This document shows, in pieces, positions 60,387-64,000 of a stretch of 64,000 nt of DNA (its first letter is position 1; each line of letters begins with the position of its first letter). The notes beneath the pieces are model-generated. The model searched no databases. It had not been told where the DNA came from and saw only the letters and a list, made by a program, of their open reading frames with translations. Origin of the DNA: Allobosea lathyri (GTDB lineage Bacteria > Pseudomonadota > Alphaproteobacteria > Rhizobiales > Beijerinckiaceae); contig NZ_FNUY01000009.1 in the NCBI RefSeq assembly GCF_900108245.1, forward strand, positions 62,001 to 126,000. The letters run 5' to 3'. Made by a program: the position numbers and the translations under genes.

Positions 60387-61375
60387 TTGGCGAGTTTCGA
60401 TGCATTGATCCGGAGTGTCACTATTACGCCCTCGGGCGACCAGTTGTAGTCGATCGCTCCCCCAAGCTGCCCAGACACGCTGCGCACGACAAGGCGGCTG
60501 CCATATCCGCCGGCGCCGCTGGGCGGTTCGACGGTGGGGCCACCATGCTCGGTCCAAACAATCGTGACGTCCTCCTCGCCCGAGGAACCCGATACATCGA
60601 GTGTGCCTGTCTCCGCCGATAGCGCGCCATACTTTAGCGAGTTCGTCGCGAGTTCATGGAGTACGAGCGCCAGTGCGGTCGCGGCACCTTCGCCGACGCC
60701 CATACGCGGAACCGCTACGCGGATGCGCCCGCTGAAGGCGCCCATATCCTCATATGGAGAGAGCAGGATCGACACCAAGTCGCCCAACAGTGCGGCGTGG
60801 CCCTGATGGCCGGGAAGAGGCCGCACGAGATCATGTGCGCGTCCCAGCGCCGATAAACGCCCCGTCAATTCGACGGCCATCTCCTTGGCCGTTGTGGTCG
60901 AGCGCGAGGAGATCTGCGTCAGCCCGGAGGCGATGGCCAACAGGTTCTTGACGCGATGGCTCATCTCGCCGGCAAGCAACTCATGGCCCTCTTCGGCCTG
61001 CTTGCGCCCGGTCACATCGAGGAAGATGCCGTACGCTATACCCTGTTGCAGATTGGAATCGTCGCCGATGCCGCGGGCGGAAATCCATCGGATCTCGTTG
61101 TCGATGATGATGCGGAAGTCGATTTCATAAGCGCCGACGATGGCCCGCGTCGCCGTGAAAGCAGCCCGAACACGATCCCGATCGGCGGGGTGGATGCGGG
61201 CCGAAAGGTCCTCGAACTTTACCGGGTCCCCGCGCGGCACTGCCCATAAGGCGTAACCCCGTTCGTCCATCGCAAACAGGTCGGTCTCCACATTCCAGGA
61301 CCACAGGGCGACACCTGCTGCTCGGATCGCGTATCGCAAGCTGTCGGCGTTCCACAACAGTGGGCTTGTCGGCAT
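60383..61375 (-). CDS. HWE-family sensor histidine kinase with PAS domain
   Basis: 330-residue soluble kinase. A PAS domain (residues about 15-130) reads LRYAIRAAGVALWSWNVETD, then RIHPADRDRV and the GIFLDVTGRKQAEE exit linker. The phospho-acceptor His is in GEMSHRVKNLLAIASGL near residue 147, and the ATPase domain has HELATNSLKYGALS near 248 and GGYGSRLVVRS near 300. This layout is typical of HWE/HisKA_2 kinases that feed the PhyR-EcfG stress pathway in alphaproteobacteria. ATG 61375 is the first Met before the PAS domain; ATG 61453 is possible. Confidence 0.88.
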   Translation of the reverse strand: MPTSPLLWNADSLRYAIRAAGVALWSWNVETDLFAMDERGYALWAVPRGDPVKFEDLSARIHPADRDRVRAAFTATRAIVGAYEIDFRIIIDNEIRWISARGIGDDSNLQQGIAYGIFLDVTGRKQAEEGHELLAGEMSHRVKNLLAIASGLTQISSRSTTTAKEMAVELTGRLSALGRAHDLVRPLPGHQGHAALLGDLVSILLSPYEDMGAFSGRIRVAVPRMGVGEGAATALALVLHELATNSLKYGALSAETGTLDVSGSSGEEDVTIVWTEHGGPTVEPPSGAGGYGSRLVVRSVSGQLGGAIDYNWSPEGVIVTLRINASKLAN

Positions 61376-61489
61376 GATAAGACTCTGGGGACACTGCGGC
61401 AGGAGAAGCCATGCTAACAGCTGAGACCGCGTCACCCTATGTCTTTTGGGCATAACACCCTGAGCGCCGGTCCTTCTTCTTCGCGGAAG

Positions 61490-61607
61490 TGTCTATGGCA
61501 TAAATAGATGAACCGAGTTGCGTGTTCGGCAGTTGTTAAATGCGGCGTCAGCCACCAGCCGCCGCAATGGCACTTGCCGGCCTCCTTCGGAGCGCCGGCT
61601 TTTTTTG
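61490..61607 (+). ncRNA. Candidate small RNA ending in a strong terminator
   Basis: A GCCGGC-CTCC-TTCG-GAG-GCCGGC hairpin (61576-61599) is followed by eight T on the plus strand, an excellent intrinsic terminator, yet no supported plus-strand gene ends here. The 100 bases before it are C-rich with CCACCAGCCGCCGCAATGG, which could pair with ribosome binding sites. A short frame from 61508 exists but has no start signal. I suggest an untranslated RNA starting between the divergent kinase gene and 61508. Confidence 0.4.
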
Positions 61608-61655
61608 TGCGGAACAAGCGCCGGATGAACCGGTTGTCCGAGCGCGCTCCGGCGT

Positions 61656-61698
61656 CGCGTGGCTCGCTGCTTCCTCCCATCGGCCAGCGGGCCACGCG
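61656..61698. repeat. Palindromic repeat, copy 1
   Basis: CGCGTGGCTCGCTG and CAGCGGGCCACGCG form a 14-base stem with one mismatch around a 15-base loop. A second, diverged copy lies at 63307-63352. Confidence 0.65.
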
Positions 61699-61735
61699 TT
61701 CAACTCCGATCAAAATCAAATTAGGGAGAGACAGT

Positions 61736-61930
61736 ATGGCGGACAAAAAAGACGACACTGTCGGTCAGACTCGGCGCGGGAGCGACAGCAGGCCTCGACC
61801 CGGCTCAGGGACGCCCGGTTCGAACCAGCGCGGAAAAGGCGACGCCCCTCCGGCTAAGTCACACCCTCCTGGAGATCCGAAGCCATCGAGTTCGTGGAGC
61901 CCCATCGATCCAGGGCGGCCGACCAAATAG
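61736..61930 (+). CDS. Small disordered protein
   Basis: 64-residue, Gly/Pro/Ser/Asp-rich protein (MADKKDDTVGQTRRGSD start, PPGDPKPSSSWSPIDPGRP end) without predicted fold. AGGGAGAG sits at good spacing before ATG 61736. A near-match stress promoter (GGAAC-N16-GGTT) is at 61611. Composition resembles stress-induced hydrophilins, but no family is recognised. Confidence 0.6.
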   Translation: MADKKDDTVGQTRRGSDSRPRPGSGTPGSNQRGKGDAPPAKSHPPGDPKPSSSWSPIDPGRPTK

Positions 61931-62003
61931 GTTCAGCAACGGCGGTTGGCTACGAGGCGACGAAGGTCAGAGGCCCGGCACTCCGAAATGGGGCGGACCT
62001 TTT

Positions 62004-62156
62004 TCAGTCGAGATCGCTCGACAGTCTGCTGCCTGAAATCGGCTTCGATACGAACGGATGCGGTCGCAACGCCACGAAGCTTACGAAGATCACGATGACC
62101 CCGGCGACAGCGAGCCATAGCCAAAACTCGATGGGCGGGCGGCTAGGATTTCTCAT
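62004..62156 (-). CDS. Possible 50-residue membrane protein
   Basis: MRNPSRPPIEFWLWLAVAGV, then VIFVSFVALRPHPFV: one membrane helix after a short basic start and a polar tail. The ribosome binding site is weak, so this is uncertain. Confidence 0.35.
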   Translation of the reverse strand: MRNPSRPPIEFWLWLAVAGVIVIFVSFVALRPHPFVSKPISGSRLSSDLD

Positions 62157-62237
62157 CGGGGGGAAATCACCCACAAACGGGAATGTTCCTAGGGACCTTT
62201 TGCATTCGGGCGTAGGATGGAGCCCGAGGTAAAAGTT

Positions 62238-62501
62238 ATGCCATTCAAATCGGTCGTCTCTTCAGACGATCTCGAAAAACTGCGGTCAGCATTTGAAAAA
62301 GCGTGGATTGAGATTGAGGCACTGAAGCGCGTGCCATTGCCTCGCGCGCTGGCCGAGCGAGACCGCCTCGGACATATTGTGTTCGTAATTTGGGGAGCTG
62401 ATCCCGATTGTGACCTGCCGACCAAGGCCGTCGAGCGCTACCTTGCCAGCGCACATCATTTATCCCCGGAATCGGATCTCGCTAAGTCGCAGGATTCCTG
62501 A
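62238..62501 (+). CDS. Hypothetical small protein
   Basis: 87-residue protein from ATG 62238 (GAGGT seven bases before; ATG 62217 is an alternative). Text is well formed: DLEKLRSAFEKAWIEIEAL, ERDRLGHIVFVIWGADPDC and KAVERYLAS. No named family; I have the impression of a conserved Hyphomicrobiales protein with a helical start and a hydrophobic strand. Confidence 0.6.
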   Translation: MPFKSVVSSDDLEKLRSAFEKAWIEIEALKRVPLPRALAERDRLGHIVFVIWGADPDCDLPTKAVERYLASAHHLSPESDLAKSQDS

Positions 62502-62643
62502 GCGCCAAACCGTCAGAGCGAGCATCGGCGACAATCGTAGTGACGGAAGTGGCGATGCAGGCAGTCCATAACCACAAGAATATCTTCATGACGACACCAA
62601 GCTTCGGCATTAGAGTTCGTCGGAGCAGCTCAAGTCGCAGCGT

Positions 62644-62832
62644 TCATTTTTTATCCCAAGCTTGGATCGCCTTCGCGAGCGCATTCAATTCCTGCTGCGC
62701 GGCATGGTCTTTTGTGCCCTTGGCGAGCGACTTCACTCGTCTAACTGCTAGCGCGTAATCCTCGGGCGTTTCGATTACGAAGGACAGCTTACGGGCAGGC
62801 TCGTCTCTATCTTGGCGAATTTTGGTTTTCAT
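62644..62832 (-). CDS. Small acidic/basic protein of the DYxxA-xxR-xxxL family
   Basis: 62-residue protein; GGAGGGG precedes ATG 62832, which I prefer to 62856. After a basic start (MKTKIRQDRDEPARKLSFVI) the core EDYALAVRRVKSLAKGTKDH, then ELNALAKAIQAWDKK, follows the same pattern as the proteins at 39589, 58097 and 58263. It ends right after the W-D/E position. Function unknown; resembles the N-terminal part of COG5499 HigA-type antitoxins. Confidence 0.65.
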   Translation of the reverse strand: MKTKIRQDRDEPARKLSFVIETPEDYALAVRRVKSLAKGTKDHAAQQELNALAKAIQAWDKK

Positions 62833-62913
62833 GGCCCCCTCCGACAGCTCAACCAAGTGGCGGGTCTAACGTTCCGCGATGCCATTGCGACGCCGTCGAA
62901 GTTCGGCGCCGTC

Positions 62914-63021
62914 TCACCTGATCAGAGGCAGTAAGGTTACGGCGGCGATCACAATCACGATCGCGGAGCGGATGAGAATGCCGTGGCAGTGCTTCATCGT
63001 CACGTCGGATTGCGCTCGCAT
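62914..63021 (-). CDS. Possible 35-residue membrane peptide
   Basis: MRAQSDVTMKHCHGILIRSA followed by a hydrophobic IVIVIAAVTLLPLIR helix. GGGAG lies six bases before ATG 63021. One membrane helix with a CHG motif just before it. No family known; supported by the ribosome binding site only. Confidence 0.45.
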   Translation of the reverse strand: MRAQSDVTMKHCHGILIRSAIVIVIAAVTLLPLIR

Positions 63022-63452
63022 GCTCAACTCCCTTGCGCCCCCACCTCAGGCTTGCGCGGACGCGTTTGCGTCACAAGAACGAAGTCGGGTTGAGAGCCCA
63101 TTCGTCAGGCGGCGTGGCGCAAAGAGCACGCTGCCATGACGGCCAGCGGCAATTTCGCGTTGGACGTGATCAGTCCCGCCTGACTCCAAGGCTGAAATGG
63201 AACGCACCCAGCTGTTGTCCTTTTCAGGACGGCGACTTTTTTCTGTAAACATCTGTATGTAGGGAAAATCCGCGCTGGGTGCCGTTCAACGACGCGCGCT
63301 AGGCGTCGCGTGGCTCGCTGTCCTTTTCCCCCATTGGCAAGTGGGCCACGCGCCCCCTCACCGGGCGGGCCAGGGGTTGTCCAGTGACATCGTGCCGTCG
63401 CAGGCGCAGTTTACAAAGCTGAGATCAGAGCAATCCAACTCGGACGCACGTC
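63022..63452. other. Intergenic region with palindromic repeat copy 2
   Basis: About 430 bases without a supported gene. It contains the second copy of the palindrome (CGCGTGGCTCGCTG at 63307-63320, GTGGGCCACGCG ending at 63352). Confidence 0.5.
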
Positions 63453-63707
63453 ATGGCTCCGCAAACCGTTTCCGCGACCACAGAGATTGGGTGCGAAGGC
63501 GTCTTTAGAGTCGACGTGCCGCTGGACCCTCGGACCCTCCTGCCGCGCTTGCATGATATCGGGATTTGGCTTGTTGAATGGCAGATCCCGCATCAAGCCC
63601 CCGTGTCGATGCAGCCGCAAAACGACCGGCTCCGCATTAGCTTTCCCGAGCAGCGATATGCCCACGCATTCCACATGCAGTTCGGTGGTCAGGTAGTCGA
63701 AGAGTAG
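63453..63707 (+). CDS. Hypothetical small protein
   Basis: 84-residue protein from ATG 63453. Text such as CEGVFRVDVPLDPRTLLPRLHDIGIWLVEWQI and RLRISFPEQRYAHAFHMQF (given in short parts: VFRVDVPLDPRTLLPRL; HDIGIWLVEWQI; ISFPEQRYAHAFHMQF) suggests a compact alpha-beta protein. No family recognised. A possible terminator with TTTTTATT follows near 63750-63785. Confidence 0.6.
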   Translation: MAPQTVSATTEIGCEGVFRVDVPLDPRTLLPRLHDIGIWLVEWQIPHQAPVSMQPQNDRLRISFPEQRYAHAFHMQFGGQVVEE

Positions 63708-63897
63708 GCCATCGGGCCCTTCCGGTGATCGAATTAATTCGGGCGCAGTAGGCCTCGTCGCATCCAGTGGCTGGGCCTTTTTATTGCCTGGAACGATTCA
63801 CCGACGCTCCGGTTTCGACTCGTGTGTGTCGGAGTTGTGTTATGTGCGCGCGTCGCGTTTTGCGCTCGGGTCCCGTGGCCGAGATTGCCAGAAGTCC

Positions 63898-64000
63898 GCT
63901 TCCGAAGCGCCAGGATGACGCTTCGCCCATCGACCGTGATACCCGTCTCGCGCAATACCGCGCCGAGGGCTGGAACCGCTTTGACGAGAAGGCCGAACCT
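63898..64000 (+). pseudogene. Duplicated C-terminus of the GSP17M-like gene (cut by window end)
   Basis: From 63912 to 64000 the sequence is almost identical to 57362-57450, encoding ASPIDRDTRLAQYRAEGW and the following residues. The upstream bases do not match, so only the 3' part was copied. It is a gene fragment, or the end of a paralogue with an unrelated 5' part; the window stops before the expected end. Confidence 0.6.

Noticed and set aside
1..64000. CRISPR arrays, rRNA and tRNA genes
   Set aside because: No regularly spaced repeats, no rRNA text and no cloverleaf with a GTTCGA-type arm outside coding regions were found by eye; GTTCGA matches near 43741 and 61819 do not fold into a tRNA.

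Overview
The window reads as a GC-rich chromosome segment of an alphaproteobacterium of the order Hyphomicrobiales, most like Bosea or a close relative. The genus is an inference from gene style, not from a marker. Pointers are a MucR/Ros regulator, an HWE-type histidine kinase, a DUF1236 protein, TRAP and ABC uptake systems for organic acids and sugars, a Rhizobiales-type intergenic palindrome, and seven perfect copies of the alphaproteobacterial general-stress promoter GGAAC-N16/17-CGTT. I saw no tRNA, rRNA or CRISPR array.

Positions 1-16816 are compact catabolic DNA. A dipeptide-type ABC ATPase (cut by the window edge) is followed by an M20 and an M24 hydrolase, both with unusual active sites. 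A leftward operon (8782 to 3751) encodes an NMT1/TauA-type ABC importer with two paralogous binding proteins, a GntR/FCD regulator and a small monooxygenase. Divergent from it, 8940-16816 is one tightly overlapping operon: an Ldh2-type dehydrogenase, a GntR/FCD regulator, a tartrate/isopropylmalate-type dehydrogenase, a Gfo/Idh/MocA oxidoreductase, a complete DctPQM TRAP transporter and an SMP-30 lactonase. It looks like a self-contained uptake and oxidation route for a sugar acid or hydroxy acid.

Positions 16876-64000 are accessory DNA in which working genes alternate with broken ones. Intact genes include an osmoregulated periplasmic glucan protein plus a phospholipase D/cardiolipin synthase, a PHB-depolymerase-like esterase with a CopG repressor, an HPII-type catalase, an L,D-transpeptidase, a YedK/HMCES protein, a tyrosine recombinase, an AI-2E-family transporter, MucR, a UvrD-type helicase, a second sugar ABC importer (44392-47231), an intact IS1182-type element, a general-stress flavin-reductase-fold protein, treY, a DUF892 protein and many small membrane or secreted proteins. 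Broken genes include a phage amidase fused to an amino-acid ABC ATPase, IS5 and IS3 transposases, an alpha-glucosidase, a PfpI protein, a UvrA paralogue, a RepA-like AAA ATPase, an autotransporter fused to a DNA-ligase tail, two methyltransferases, a LysR regulator, malQ and a response regulator.

The accessory part is held together by stress physiology. The seven GGAAC-N16/17-CGTT sites lie 31-60 bases ahead of the glucan/cardiolipin pair, the catalase, a YqjD-like protein, the general-stress protein, treY, a 97-residue secreted protein and a 24-residue membrane peptide. The most novel-looking item is a family of five tiny acidic proteins (56-78 residues) scattered between 38.2 and 62.8 kb that share one motif and resemble a free-standing N-terminal half of COG5499 HigA-type antitoxins.
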